In this document: piece after piece, positions 23,032 through 35,000 of the stretch | Layout of the letters: each line of letters begins with the position of its first letter | How positions within the stretch are numbered: the stretch's first letter is position 1 | NCBI GenBank assembly: GCA_034096865.1 | Contig: JAWQFJ010001202.1 | Coordinates: 166,001 to 230,000 of the forward strand | DNA length: 64,000 nucleotides | Reading direction: 5' to 3' | Origin: Theodoxus fluviatilis | Lineage: Eukaryota > Mollusca > Gastropoda > Cycloneritida > Neritidae | Position numbers and translations under genes: made by a program | The notes under the pieces: model-generated | Told to the model about the DNA's origin: nothing | Databases searched by the model: none | The model's input: only the letters and a program-made list of their open reading frames with translations

Positions 23032-23296
23032 TATTATTATCGCAAGAATTATACATGTACAATTTCTTAATCATATTAAAATGGGTAGATAGTGTACCAG
23101 AGAAGCAAAATTTAAATATGGAACTTAAAGTAACTACAATGACATATACATAAAAAACAATTTTCTAAACATCCAAATGTTAAAAACAAATAACATACAT
23201 ATAGACCAAAGCCTCTTGGTGTACACTCCCTCCCCTACTCCCCCACCCCCAATCAGCCGGAACCCCTTCAATATTTCAGCCAGGGGTGGCCTGAAG

Positions 23297-23362
23297 CAAA
23301 GATTATAGGTTACACAAAGATAGCTCATGCCGAGCTTTTGCTCTTCAAAGTTACAAGACGCT
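23297..23362 (+). mobile_element. Fragment of the CAAAGATTATAGG foldback element
   Basis: This starts exactly at CAAAGATTATAGGTTACACA and matches the right arm (inverted) of the 23880-24769 element for about 65 bp, through GCTCATGCCGAGC and AGTTACAAGACGCT, then diverges. A one-ended fragment. Confidence 0.8.
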
Positions 23363-23879
23363 GCACCTAGCGGACGGTAGTAGGAGTGAATCAAGGAAAG
23401 TGTACTCACACCGCTTAGTGACAAGACGGCGAAGAAAGCTGCCTGCTGATTGGAGGATTCTATTCAGGGAACCAATCAGAGGACTGCTTTCGTGTAGATA
23501 TGGCGTATATGTCTACTCTTTGGGCAGTTCAATGGCGGCAGCTCTCTCCAGTTCGCGCAGAAAAAGCTATATTTTGGGATACTAGAAACCCATTCGAAGA
23601 AAATGTAAGCCATGAACAGCATTAATTTATCAAAGCTGTATATTGAATGCATCAAAAGGTATTGAAAGGTCCTACTTTTTAACAATCGAAATGCAGGTCA
23701 CATGGCAACGCTTGATTGTAACTAAAAATCTTTCCGGAAGCGGCAACTGAATTCACTTAATCGAATGATTTTCTGGCCGCAAATCACCTTCTTGACAGGT
23801 ATGTATTGCTTTGCATTTCCTAAAGATATTCCACAGGGGTGTATACGTTGATAAACAAGCTTGCATTCTTAGATAATAT

Positions 23880-24769
23880 CAAAGATTATAGGTTACACAA
23901 AGATAGCTCATAAGCTCATTGTTATGAGGATCGAGACACGTTGCGCCCCAAGCGGCCAAGACTATGGGGAAGTAATCACTCTGCTTAGATACAAGTAAAA
24001 AGTTTTTGTTTGTCGACGCGTTTCTGATGCATTCCGATCATGTTTGTGAATACATTTACGGTGTAATGTGTAATAAAATGATTTGCTGCAATAATGGGGG
24101 TGTTTTGGCTTTGTTTTTTTTGTAGCAGGCGTTGTGAAATAGAAAGATTTGGTTCATCTAAATGGATGCTTGTGCGCATGCGCGTGAGCCTATAGTCCGT
24201 TTAAACATTGCTCTGTCAGTGGAGACGCTACTGACTTCGCACGCCCGGGGAGTAATGCCAAAGATCCGGCCGTGTTAAAACATGCAAAAATATTAATTAG
24301 ATTAAAAACTAATCGAAATAGTCATATTAGACTGTTTTAACGTATACTTTCTGCACAAAACCCACAGAAGATAAGTAAACAAACCTCACCGGTCGTATGT
24401 ACCTAGATGGCTAGCAGACGAATAATCTTTGCCTCCACTGACAGAGCAATGTTGAAACGGACTATAGGCTCACATTTCGATGAACCAAATATTTCGATTT
24501 CACAACGCCTGCTACAAAAAAACAAAGCCAAAACACCCCCATTATTGCAGCAAATCATTTTTATTACACATTACACCGTAAATGTATTCACAAACATGAT
24601 CGGAATGCATCAGAAACGCGTCGACAAACAAACACTTTTTACATGTATCTAAGCAGAGTGATTACTTCCCCATAGTCTTGGCCGCTTGGGGCGCTGCGTT
24701 CCGAGCGTCTTGTAACTCTATATAGCAAATGCTCGGCATGAGCTATCTTTGTGTAACCTATAATCTTTG
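23880..24769. mobile_element. 890-bp foldback DNA element with 7-bp TSD
   Basis: Both ends carry CAAAGATTATAGGTTACACA in inverted orientation, and the 7-bp direct repeat ATAATAT flanks them (23873-23879, 24770-24776). The arms are long: about 300 bp on each side (containing, for example, GTCGACGCGTTTCTGATGC and its complement, and TATAGTCCGTTTAAACATTG and its near complement) around a loop of about 180 bp. The outermost 60-70 bp of the two arms diverge after the first 30 bp. No transposase. Related copies are at 23297-23362, 24830-25107 and a 29-bp scar at 29769-29797. Superfamily unknown. Confidence 0.85.
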
Positions 24770-24829
24770 ATAATATTGAAAAATAGATCGTTCCCATTCA
24801 AACCATACCATGTAGATCTAGGTCGAGTT

Positions 24830-25107
24830 GGATTTCACAACGCCTGCTACAATAAACAAAGCCAAAACACCCCCATTATTGCAGCAAATCATTTTATTAC
24901 ACATTACACAGTAAATTTATTCACAACCATGATCGGAACGCATCAGAAACCGTCGATAAACAAGAAGTTTTACATGTCGCTAAGAGGTGTGATTAACTTT
25001 CCTTGATTCACAAATACACGTACCACCATCCGCTTGGGGCGCAACGTGTCTCGATCCTCACGACAATGAGCTAATGAACTATCTTTGTGTAACATAATCT
25101 TTGCCTG
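24830..25107. mobile_element. Half copy of the same foldback element
   Basis: This right-arm copy starts TTTCACAACGCCTGCTACAA and ends at GTGTAACATAATCTTTG. It is diverged from, and shorter than, the arm at 24.5-24.77 kb. Confidence 0.8.
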
Positions 25108-25171
25108 AAGTAAGCATATGTGAAAAATGGACAATGTAGGATACACACTTAGCCGTTCCACTGTCTCGACG

Positions 25172-26757
25172 TCAGATGAAAGCGTGGAAAACTATGATAG
25201 GATGATGCCTGAGAATAGTGCAAATTTTGTCTTTGAACATAGGCAAAGACTTGATACATTGTATGTCATCAGGCAGTGTATTCCTCAGAGCAACACCAGA
25301 GTAAGATAGGCTCGATGAACAAATCGATGCGAGGCTGAGGCAGGAGAAATTTGTCATGTCCTCTGATGACTGCTCAAATAGTTTGGTTAGATATTCTGGT
25401 GTTCGGCCACCTTTAACCTTTTTCACAAGCACACACTTATTGAGCTGCAGATGCTTATGGAGAGGCAAAATGTCAAGCATTTCCATTTTCTTTTCAGTAC
25501 TGAGAGATTTATTTGGGACCATAAACTTAGAAGCTCTTCTGTATACTAAATTAACTCTCTTCAAATTAGCTTCACTACAGTTATCCCACAATGTTGATGC
25601 GTAATTGATGTGTGATACGATGTGGGCACTGAAAAAGATTTTGCAGGTTTCCGTGTCTACAAAGTGCCTCAGCTTTGACAGTAGAAAGAGATTGCTTGAA
25701 ATCTTTTTGCACATCAGATTTATGTGTGAGTTCCAGTCTAACTGTTCGTCAATCATCACCCCAAGCACTTTGTGTTCTTTCACCTTTTCTATCGGCCCAG
25801 CATCAAGTGAGAGTGGGAGTGACAAAGGATGTAGTTGATGTTTTTGCCTTGTGGTTATCACCATATACTTGGTTTTGGACGGGTTGAGGACCATATGATT
25901 TGAAAGACACCAGCAACATATTTCATCAAGACTCTTTTGGAGTTTATCTGCCACAGTTTCGGTTGAGCTGTCCGCGGTAGACAGCGTTGTATCATCTGCA
26001 AACATGTTACATGAGACCTTTCTATCTGTGACATGCAAGGGTAGGTCATTTATGAATAAGCAGAATAAAAGGGGGCCTAGTACAGATCCCTGTGGGACAC
26101 CCGCTTTTAGAATACCATACTTGGAAACGTGCCCATCGAATTGGACACATTGTTGTCGATTATCCAGGAATGACTGAAAAAACTTCACAGTCGTGTGACC
26201 ATGAAAATAAAGAGCCAGTTTATCCAATAGTATGCCGTGATGTACCATGTCAAAGGCTTTTCTGAAATCTAGGAAGACAGATCCTATCACTTTCGAGGTG
26301 TTAATGGCGTGCAGCCAGGTGTCTATCAGGTGGGATAATGCAGTATGGCAGGAATGTTTTGGTCGGAAGCCCGATTGAAGGGGGTGTAGAAGACTGTGCC
26401 GATCAAGAAATGCCAACAGATGTTTGTGAACGTGCTTTTCAATTGGTTTTGATAAAATTGATAGAACTGATATGGGTCGGAAGTCATCTAGACTTGTGGG
26501 AGTTTTCACTTTTGGTAGAGGGATAACTTTAGCTTTTTTCCATTCATCTGGGAAGTTTTGCTTGATAATGCACAAATTGTATATGTATGTGAGCGAGTCG
26601 ATTACATATGGAAGAGAGAGTTTAAGAAGAAAGCTATTGATGCCATCAGGTCCTGTTGTTTTAGAGTTGAGTTTTTCAATATATCTGCCCACTTCATGAA
26701 CAGCAAGAAGAGGAATCTCAAATTCCAATGAAGACAATAGTCTCTTTTGACAGAATT
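25172..26757 (-). CDS. LINE reverse transcriptase, 5'-truncated, open frame
   Basis: About 520 codons are open without a break, but no ATG lies upstream of the conserved region. The frame runs into the (GA)n tract at 26761, so the 5' part, including the endonuclease, is lost. RT motifs in order: SKTTGPDGINSFLLK, FRPISVLSILSKPIEK, SVFLDFRKAFDMVHH (A), AGVPQGSVLGPLLFCLFIND (B), SCNMFADDTTLST (C, catalytic FADD intact), LNPSKTKYM (D), HKVLGVMID (E). The thumb-like C-terminus contains YRRASKFM and LPLHKHLQLNKCVLVKKV. The organisation fits the jockey/CR1-type superfamily. The role would be target-primed reverse transcription. The open frame suggests a fairly young insertion, or one still able to encode an RT fragment. 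Confidence 0.9.
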
Positions 26758-26759
26758 CT

Positions 26760-26760
<1 letters not shown>

Positions 26761-26850
<90 letters not shown>
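26761..26850. repeat. (GA)n microsatellite at truncated LINE end
   Basis: About 90 bp of perfect GA dinucleotides abut the 5' truncation point of the minus-strand LINE. Confidence 0.95.
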
Positions 26851-26853
<3 letters not shown>

Positions 26854-27934
26854 CAATTATCTATCTCATCTATTAGAGGATACAAATAGGAACGAAAAAT
26901 CCTCAACACAAAGTAATTTTTCCTTGCTCCTTTTTCAAACATTACATAACAAACTATCAGCAAGGCTTTCACGCTGGACGCTTCGATTCGATTCTATTGC
27001 TCAGATCAGTGACAGTTGTCACAGGCCACTTCAGAATTGATGTGGGAGGATTGAAAAGGCCAGGAAAAGAGTTAATTAGTTTATAACTTCAGTCACGTTA
27101 ATGAAACGGTTACCTCACTTGTAACGTCCAGCGACCTGGTGTTCTTTACATGTTGCCTCGACTTCTTTTTCTTTCTTTTTTCATGTTAAGACTGGTTCAC
27201 GTTCACGATATGCGGATATCATACCAGACATTTGGTCGACATCTCGCTAGATCTAGTAACGAAAACAAACTGATTCAGTGATCGCACGCACTGGTTTTCT
27301 CCAAAGAAATGAGGCTATCGAAATGCATGTCTCTTACACGATCTCACACTCAGTGTCAAACTCTAGAGGCAATGCGATGCGAAGTTGAAGACAACGTTTT
27401 TTTTTCCGTTCTGTAAACATTACGGCAAGACGCATGGGAGATAACTCTGATAGAGCTTCTGTAGGCTAAACCGTCGTCAAAATAACGGTTTGCATCATCG
27501 TAAAGCGGTATACAACGTCATGAACGTGTTATAACTTTTCTGACGACTTATTAAAATTCTCAGCTCTCGCATAGGTGCACATGGTGTAAATATATATCAT
27601 GTTAATTAGCAACCTCCTCTGTTTAGCACATATAATAGTTTCTGGGTCAATCGGTGGGTACAAGGTATCAGTCACTCACGACCAGCGAAAGGATTTATCG
27701 TCATTATCAGAAGCTCACAGATTTTCTTCATAATACTCTGATACTGAAATTTTACGAGATTGACACTGGATCTGCGGTCGATTTTTAAAATGTTTAATTG
27801 GCAATTTCAGCGAACTATTCATTTGACACACAGATAGTATTGATAAATTGATACTGTTTTCTTGCAACAGTTTCTTTGACTAGGCCTCAGTATTCCTAAA
27901 CTTCATCGTTTTCCATTCCAATCGAACAAGAAAA
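26851..27934. other. No gene recognised
   Basis: Mixed-composition intergenic sequence; no repeat structure or coding motif seen. Confidence 0.45.
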
Positions 27935-28069
27935 ATGGCGACCAGCGTTATCCAAAGAACCTCGCGACTGCTGAAGTCACGTCCGCAGATGCCGAAAGCT
28001 CCCGAAGTCAGGGTCCCTATTGGCCCATCCACACGGCCCACGTGGTCGCTGGGCTTAGCCAATCGCTGA
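27935..28069 (+). CDS. 44-residue ORF with mitochondrial-presequence-like N-terminus
   Basis: The ORF is MATSVIQRTSRLLKSRPQMP and so on, ending in LGLANR. It starts in good context (AAAAATGGCG). The first 16 residues alternate basic and hydrophobic positions with no acidic residue until residue 23, the pattern of a mitochondrial targeting peptide. Family not recognised. It may be a first exon whose splice donor I cannot place, or a chance ORF in a GC-rich promoter-like patch (CCAATCGC and CACGTGG lie inside it). Confidence 0.2.
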   Translation: MATSVIQRTSRLLKSRPQMPKAPEVRVPIGPSTRPTWSLGLANR

Positions 28070-28197
28070 CGCGGAACTAGTCTATTTTTAGCACAGACTT
28101 CTCTGGCTCACACTGGTATCACAAATACGGCACTGTCTGGAAGCACTCCATCACGCGTTTTCGCTTCGGTTCTAGCCTATCGCATAACCACAACAAA

Positions 28198-28395
28198 ATG
28201 GTTGTTCACTGCCAGTGGGGCACATGCTCTGGTGATCAACGATATCCCGATAAAATAGTAGGAGGCAAATTGCATCAATTTCCCTCTGTAAAAAGCAGAA
28301 GAGCCGATGCCATGGCGTGGATCAAGGCGTGCTGCCGGCCACACGATCAGCTAAATCTCAACCGGCTTAATAAAAACAAAGGAGTCTGCGCGGGG
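28198..28395 (+). CDS. THAP-type zinc-finger first exon
   Basis: The exon encodes 66 residues from an ATG in a CAAAATGGTT context: HCQWGTCSGDQRYPDKIVGG, KLHQFPSVKSRRADAMAWIK, ACCRPHDQLNLNRLNKNKGV, then CAG and donor GTGAGT. The C-x4-C start, the FP, the W-I-K-x-C and the LN-N-VC spacing match the THAP DNA-binding domain as found in many invertebrate THAP-like proteins. The last Cys-x2-His would be completed by the next exon (usual VC-x-KHF). No second exon was found downstream. THAP domains bind DNA and are common in host transcription factors and in P-element-type or domesticated transposases, so either origin is possible. Confidence 0.6.
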
Positions 28396-28894
28396 GTGAG
28401 TCTCAGATCTGCATTTGAAATTGAACATTACTGTTGTTTAACATAAGTTTATTCATTTCTAGGCTTCAGGAAGCAAATTTTGGGAGGGAGCGTGAGGGTT
28501 GAGTGAGGATAGACGTACAGTAACGCTTCATTGCGAGGATGATGCTTATGTACCTTACCATCTCATTACACAGATTGTCTGTCGTGATGGTAGTTCTGAG
28601 ATTTTGGGTAGAGCACGGTTATACAAAGCTCCAGGATTAGAACAGAATATATCCCATCCAACGTAAGCGAAGAGCAAAGGTTCACCCCTGTCTCGATCAA
28701 GTCTTCGAATCGAGCGTGGTTGGTAAATTTCTTTCTCATCAATGCAACTAGTGAAGGTAAAGGTAGTAGCTTTGTATAGCGACTCTACACCAACCCGAGG
28801 TGCTCAATCCGTTTTAAACTTAACTACCTGATTACTGGAACACTTGATCAACATTTTACAGGCACCTGACAACAGACAGATACGACGCTCATTG
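28396..28894. other. No feature recognised
   Basis: This would be the first intron of the THAP exon if that gene is real. I see no matching second exon beginning KHF or similar. Confidence 0.4.
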
Positions 28895-29116
28895 TCACGC
28901 AGATCCCAGCACCACCTCCACTACCCGAGCTGTCACCTCCACCGTTGAATCCTCTTGCTCATAGATCTTAATTTCGTCTAAATAACATGAGTAGTATTTA
29001 TTCATACCCCTGTCTATCACAGTCTGAGAAATCTTCTCACTGTCTGTCAAAAATGAGACACAAATGCTGTCCGGAATACAACGCAACGAGTCAGTCGGCG
29101 TTAGCGTGGAAGCCAT
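28895..29116 (-). CDS. 73-residue ORF resembling the N-terminus of SWIM-domain proteins
   Basis: It starts at an ATG in strong context (GCAAAATGGCTTCC) and encodes MASTLTPTDSLRCIPDSICV, then SFLTDSEKISQTVIDRGMNK, YYSCYLDEIKIYEQEDSTVE and VTARVVEVVLGSA-stop. The pattern V-I-x-R-G-x-x-Y-Y-x-x-Y-x-x-x-I-x-I, with a final VTARV, recalls the segment before SWIM zinc fingers in recombinase-like (YqaJ-associated) invertebrate proteins. The CxC-type SWIM finger itself is not present. It may be a first exon, a fragment of a mobile element, or coincidence. It is oriented towards the THAP exon. Confidence 0.35.
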   Translation of the reverse strand: MASTLTPTDSLRCIPDSICVSFLTDSEKISQTVIDRGMNKYYSCYLDEIKIYEQEDSTVEVTARVVEVVLGSA

Positions 29117-29415
29117 TTTGCCGCCTGCATGTGATACCACGCGAGCTACAGCGAGAAAGGGGCGAGGCTGTGGACGGGTCAATAGCTCCAGCCTGCACCA
29201 TGCCACGTGACAATTGACAGCACTATGCCTGTCTGGACTTGGCCCCATACCTCCATATGGATGAGCATCACCACCACCATCAACTCTATTACATTTATAA
29301 TTCACAATGGCATGAGACGGATTCACCAGAAGTCAAGCTAAAGAATAAATATATCCACTTTTAGGTACGTGTATACGAAAACGAGGCCACTCGATCGTTT
29401 TTACACATTACAGTA

Positions 29416-29416
29416 C

Positions 29417-29458
<42 letters not shown>
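29416..29458. repeat. (AT)n microsatellite
   Basis: About 43 bp of alternating AT. Confidence 0.95.
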
Positions 29459-29461
<3 letters not shown>

Positions 29462-29768
29462 TGTCTTTTTTATAGGAATAAACATCGGTCGATGGTAGCC
29501 ACAAATGGATTCAAACACGAAAAAAGTTCAATTACCATAATACAATATCGAAAATATTGATATTGTATAATTTTTACATCTTTTTATGATTTGTGAACAA
29601 TCACCAAAACAATAGACCACTTGATAGTTCCAGCGTTACATGATGGCAAAGACCATACATTCCTAAGACCACGCACTTGGTTAATTTCAGGGAGATTTCC
29701 AACAGAGTGATCTCCCCGTTTTTCCGTGTCTTTCCCCCGGAGCGCTTGTGCGAGATATACATGTATAG

Positions 29769-29797
29769 CAAAGATTATAGGTTACACATAATCTTTG
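29769..29797. mobile_element. 29-bp foldback scar flanked by 7-bp TSD
   Basis: The sequence is CAAAGATTATAGGTTACACA followed by TAATCTTTG: the left terminus of the foldback family fused directly to the last 9 bp of the opposite terminus. TGTATAG occurs on both sides (29762-29768 and 29798-29804). It is an extreme internal deletion, or a residue of excision, that confirms the element's ends and 7-bp duplication length. Confidence 0.8.
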
Positions 29798-29804
29798 TGT
29801 ATAG

Positions 29805-31617
29805 TGACTGCTGTATCTGTGCCACGTGGGAGAGGAATAAAGTTTAGTGTATGAATGGCAGAATGCAAGTGCGTGCTAGGGTTTTTAAATTATTTCTTGA
29901 AGGCAGAAATTATATATGTGACACATGGTTGGTTCCGTCGTTCATAAACGTGAACACTTAATCAGCCAACTACGTGACTGGAGAAGCGATTGTATCATAA
30001 ACACTAACATGAAAATTCCCACACAAGAGCTGGGAAAAGGGTCAAAGTCTTGGTAAACCAGATTTCTCTTAAAAGATCTAAACACAATTTTCTTTGTGAG
30101 AAAGTACGTCCCTAACAAGCTGGTCTAAATAAAGAAAAAATGGCAGACCTTATTGACTTGTGTGAGGAGTTAGCGCGACACGACCGAATCTTGTGTCTGG
30201 ACCAAGGAGTACTCTATCCTTGGTCTGGACACAGTGTGCACCAGTAGCGGCCTCTAAGTAAGCACGGACTTTAGAGCGACGGTTAAAGGGATAGTAGAGC
30301 TGGTCCAAAACCGCAAAAATATAGTTGGAGAAATCAAAGCTTCACTGAAATATCTGGTCGCGCACGAGGAAACGTGTATTTTAAGAACCAAAAACTGTTT
30401 CCGTTTCACCGTGTGCTACACAGCCTTTATGTAACGAATGGTCTCCCGAACCTCCTTGCGTCTCGAGTGAACTGTAAGCTCAAGCGTATTTCAGACGACT
30501 TAAGAGAAACTATTTGATTAAACTTTTACACGAAACGTTTGAAGCTGTGAGTGATCCATCGAAACAATGGGTTACCATATCCCGAGAGAAGTGACATTTT
30601 GATGCTGTGTCACTTATTTTAAACAGCAATTTCAATATCTGGCATTGGAAAAAAGAGTATTCTCTAAAATTAGTTTGTATTCGTTCGATGAAGAATATAA
30701 ATCAGTACCGATACTACAACCATTTGTATCGAGTTACAAAATTGGGTTCTGAGATTATAATGATCATGCATGTTTTGATCATTGAAGTTTTCTTGCGATT
30801 AATATTTTATGTTATCTCTTCGAGACATGTGTGTTGATTATAAAAAGTGCACAGATTCCAAGCCAGTCAGCCAGTATTACGTAAAACTGAAAAAGACATA
30901 TATACGTAGGTATATCCTCACGTGTGTATGCCCATGAGCGCGTGTCTGTGTTGCATGCGTGCGCTTAGGGCCTATGCGTGTGCACGCAAGTGCCTCTGTA
31001 CGTAATGAACGATCGCTCATAGCCTATGTACATGTGTGTTTAGAGAGGTGCGTGCGCCTACATAAATGTGTGTGTGCATGTGCGCGTGCCTGTATACGTG
31101 TATATGTAATTGCAAAATAAAATAGGAAAAGCTAGGCTGGGCTTAAGTCTTCTAGGCTGCTTTGAGCGAGCGGTCGGATGTGAATGATCTGATCCCGTCT
31201 GTCCCATTGTCCCCCAGTGACCTCTATGGCTGCTTGGTGCCGCCCCTGGCTGAGCTACTGGAGCAGGCCCCGAAAGCCCAGCAGCCAGGGGTTCCAGCTG
31301 ATGAGGGAGGCATCAGAGGCTCCGGCCGTTTGTTATACATGGGAGAATCAACACTGTGACATAGCACAACATTTCTTTATTCTCAAATAAAGAAGAACAT
31401 TTGTACTGCTTTCTTTGACGTGTTAATAAATGACTGTGCTCCATTTCATTCTAAACTATCTGCAATTAATGACCACTGAAGTTGAAGTTTTCTTTGATTC
31501 ATACTAATTAAGACTGACAGGTAACAAATGCATCTATCTTATACATGTATTTCTAAATGCCAGCAACATATTTTTGGCGAAGCAACGCACGAGAAGCACT
31601 AACTTCGACACCAACAC

Positions 31618-31621
<4 letters not shown>
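29805..31621. other. Intergenic; alternating purine-pyrimidine patch and repeat-like segment
   Basis: No gene recognised. At 30920-31110 the sequence is rich in TGTGTGCATGTGCGCGTG-type alternation (Z-DNA-prone). At 31190-31335 lies a GC-rich block (CCCCAGTGACCTCTATGGC, GGGGTTCCAGCTGATGAGGG). Resembling pieces occur at about 39690-39770 and 62640-62720, suggesting an old dispersed repeat. Confidence 0.4.

Positions 31622-31680
<59 letters not shown>
31622..31680. repeat. (TA)n microsatellite
   Basis: About 59 bp of alternating TA. Confidence 0.95.
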
Positions 31681-31684
<4 letters not shown>

Positions 31685-31855
31685 AAGAATAATCACAATA
31701 CACATTTATTAAAGCTAACAACGCTTTTCATTGAACACCTTCGACAAAAATATCGCTTCCGTATGAAAAGTTCGCCAAAGAAAATATTTGCTATAGTTTT
31801 TGCAGACAGAACATCAAATGAAGCATCTCATCACAAATGATGATTTATTTTCCTT

Positions 31856-31856
<1 letters not shown>

Positions 31857-31919
<63 letters not shown>

Positions 31920-31928
31920 GGGGGGGGG

Positions 31929-31996
<68 letters not shown>
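31857..31996. repeat. (AC)n-G-run-(GA)n compound microsatellite at LINE 3' end
   Basis: About 60 bp of AC, about 13 G, then about 65 bp of GA abut the AACGAACGAATAG at the 3' end of the minus-strand LINE. Confidence 0.95.
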
Positions 31997-32001
<5 letters not shown>

Positions 32002-32057
32002 CGAATAGTTTATTTGCTAGGCCTCCAGCCCATTGCAAAGGGGTAATGTAACAATTT

Positions 32058-35000
32058 CTAGTCAGGAATGGTGTGTCGTGTCGCTATATCACGACGTTTT
32101 AGAGCTAAGAAGATGTACAAAGCAACCTTTCTGATTATTTGTTCTTCAGTGGAGCTCAACAACCGGACAAAGGTATCCTCGTTTCGTCTAACTTGATCAA
32201 GTTTCAGGTATCTACTTCTTAGGTCCTCATATACAGGGCATTGAAGTAACAGGTGAATATCATCCTCCTCCTCTTCAGTGCAAACCGGGCACGTAAGATC
32301 CACATCTGCAGCATATCTGTACTTGTGAGCATTTATTTCACTAATCCCTAATCTAAATTTCGTGAGGGCATCTCGGAAAATTTGTCTGTCTATGAAATGC
32401 AAATATGGTTCCATGCATATACCGGGTTTTATAGTTCGGTAAATGTTGTATCGATTGCTGATCATTTTCTCACACCACTCTCGTTCAAAACCTTCTATCA
32501 GTCTTTGTTTAAATGTACATATGAACAACCTTTCGTCCGTTACTGACTGTTCTGCCCAAATGTGGTCGAAACCAGTTTTTGACAGAATTCTTTTAACTTT
32601 ACTGGCCCAGTTATTGAGGTTTTGTGCCCTGTTTAACATCATATCGTACGCCATTCGAGGGTATCGATGTAGTGGCATTCTTAGAATTCTAAGCCAATAT
32701 TTCAACGCACGGATGGCTGTGTTGATGTGCAAGGGAAATCTTCCCAGTTCACCGTACACCAATGCATTGGGAGTCTTCGGGTGCACATTAAGTAATTTCT
32801 TCAGTGCAAATAAATGAGCTTTCTCTATACAGTCACATTTATCCAGTCCCCATACTTCAGACCCGTACATCAAGATTGGTTGTACCTGTGCATCAAATAG
32901 TTTCAAGAAAATATTTGCAGATGTACAACTCACTCTTCGCATAGATTTATGAATTTGCACTATTGCTGCTTTAGCTCTCTTTGTCAGATCATTTTGTGGC
33001 GTGTTAGACGACAGCCTTGTGGTAAACATGACCCCAAGATATTTGTAATCCTTGTGTGTTTGGATTTGTTGCTGTCCAATGAACCATTTTTCGTGGCTAG
33101 CTAGTGGTCCGCCCAAACGAAAGACAACCACGTTCGATTTAGTTGCGTTGATGGTCAGACCATACATAGCAGCAGAGTACATCAATATGTCAATCTGGTT
33201 TTGCAGACCTATGGCAGTGTCCGACATAAGTGCCACGTCGTCGGCGAACAGCAGCAAGTACAGTTCCGGTCCATTTGGTAGAAGTTGTATTCCATGTTTC
33301 CCTTTAGCTACTACTTCAGTCGTGATAGCAGCTGCTACATACAAAAACAGTTGGGGTGACAGATTGCAACCCTGTTTCAGTCCCCTGTGGCTAGGGAAAT
33401 AATCTGTACACCCTTCAAATCCCTTTACACAGTAGGTCACTGTTCTGTATATACCCTGTATCATCCTGAACATCTTCGCAGGTAAGTTGCAGTTACTCAG
33501 TACTTTGTAAAGTGCTGGTCTATGAATAGAGTCAAATGCTTTCCGAAAGTCTATGAAAGCCACGTACAGCTTCTTTTTCCTGCAGAGGTGATGTTCAATG
33601 ATGGAATGAAGAGTAAATATATTGTCAATAGTGGAATACCCTTTACGGAAGCCACTTTGTTCCTCTTGTATGTGACCTTGATCCTCAGCCCACTCCTTCA
33701 ACCGATTGGCGAGTATGCTCATGAATACTTTGCTCAGTGTGCTCATTATGGCTATGCCTCTGTAGTTATCTGGGTCTTGAGTGTCACCAGTCTTGTGAAT
33801 GGGAACTATGACTGACTTTGTCCACGACAAGGGAAATTTTCCTTTTGCGAAGATCAGGTTGAAAAGTTTATGCAAGTGTGGAGTTATCTTACTGATTCCT
33901 AACTTCAACATTTCTCCACAGATCCCATCCTGACCTGCTGCTTTTTCTTTCTTCAGTCTCTTTATTGATTCCTTTATTTCGTCTTCCGTTATTTCTCTAT
34001 CTAGTTCATCTAATTGCGAGTTGTCAACAGGCTCTGGACACTCGAACAAATTAGACTCATCGCATGCGGTTAGAAATACTTTTTGGAAATGTTCATACCA
34101 TGTATTGGTTGGTATATCATTGTATCTATTCTTGCGACCATTCATTTCTTTGATATGTTTCCAAAATAGGGTCGGGGTTCCAACACTGGACACAAGATTA
34201 GAAGTGAACCTGCTTCGAAAATCATTCTTCTTCTTGCGGATGAGTTGTTTGTATTGTCTTCTCATTTCTAGGTAAGTATTTTTTACATCGTCTCGTAGGC
34301 TCTTGCAGTATCTATGTAACACCTTATACAACCTTTTTTTCAGGGCCCGGCAATCATTGTCGTACCATTGGGTTCGGTAAGTGAATACCTTTCTACTTCG
34401 GTATGCGTCCATCATAAATTCTGCTGGCTTGACGATGCTCTCTGTAAGGATGTCTGTGAACTCGTCAATGCCAGTATCGGTCTCGAAGGACCCAAGTTCA
34501 CCTAGCTGTGCCAAGCCTGCCTCTAGGGTCTGCAAATATTGCAGTGAAGTATGTTCATTCCATACCGGTCTTCGATGTCTGATGATCCATCCAGACTTGT
34601 CATCATCACAGTGTAGATCCTTTGATCGCATTGTAAACTCTACACACAAATGGGTTGACAACACATTTGGAGTTATACATAAACTCTCACAGTGGTCCTC
34701 TAAACATCTGGATGCAATCACGTAGTCCACTACACTATCACCGTGCACTGAAATGTTGGTATATTTCCCAATGCTGTCTCCCCGTGTACAACCGTTTAGT
34801 ATCACCAGGTTAAACGAGGAGCATAACGAGAGCAAGGAGTTCCCAAACGAGTTTATGACGTTGTCCTGCGAGGCTCTGTTTTCAATGAACTGATTTGCGG
34901 TTACGTCATGTAGTTCACACTCTTCGCTTGCGTTCAGAGTGCCCGTCCTAGCGTTGAGGTCTCCACATAATATCACCGGGAGATCTCCACATTTATCAAG

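Noticed and set aside
23522..23585. Possible first exon (MAAALSSSRRKSYILGY)
   Set aside because: Only 17 codons before a stop, no convincing donor; kept out as a chance ORF despite a promoter-like CCAAT nearby.
30180..30240. Short inverted repeat (GACCAAGGA / TCCTTGGTC)
   Set aside because: Ten-base stem with a mixed direct repeat; too short to interpret.
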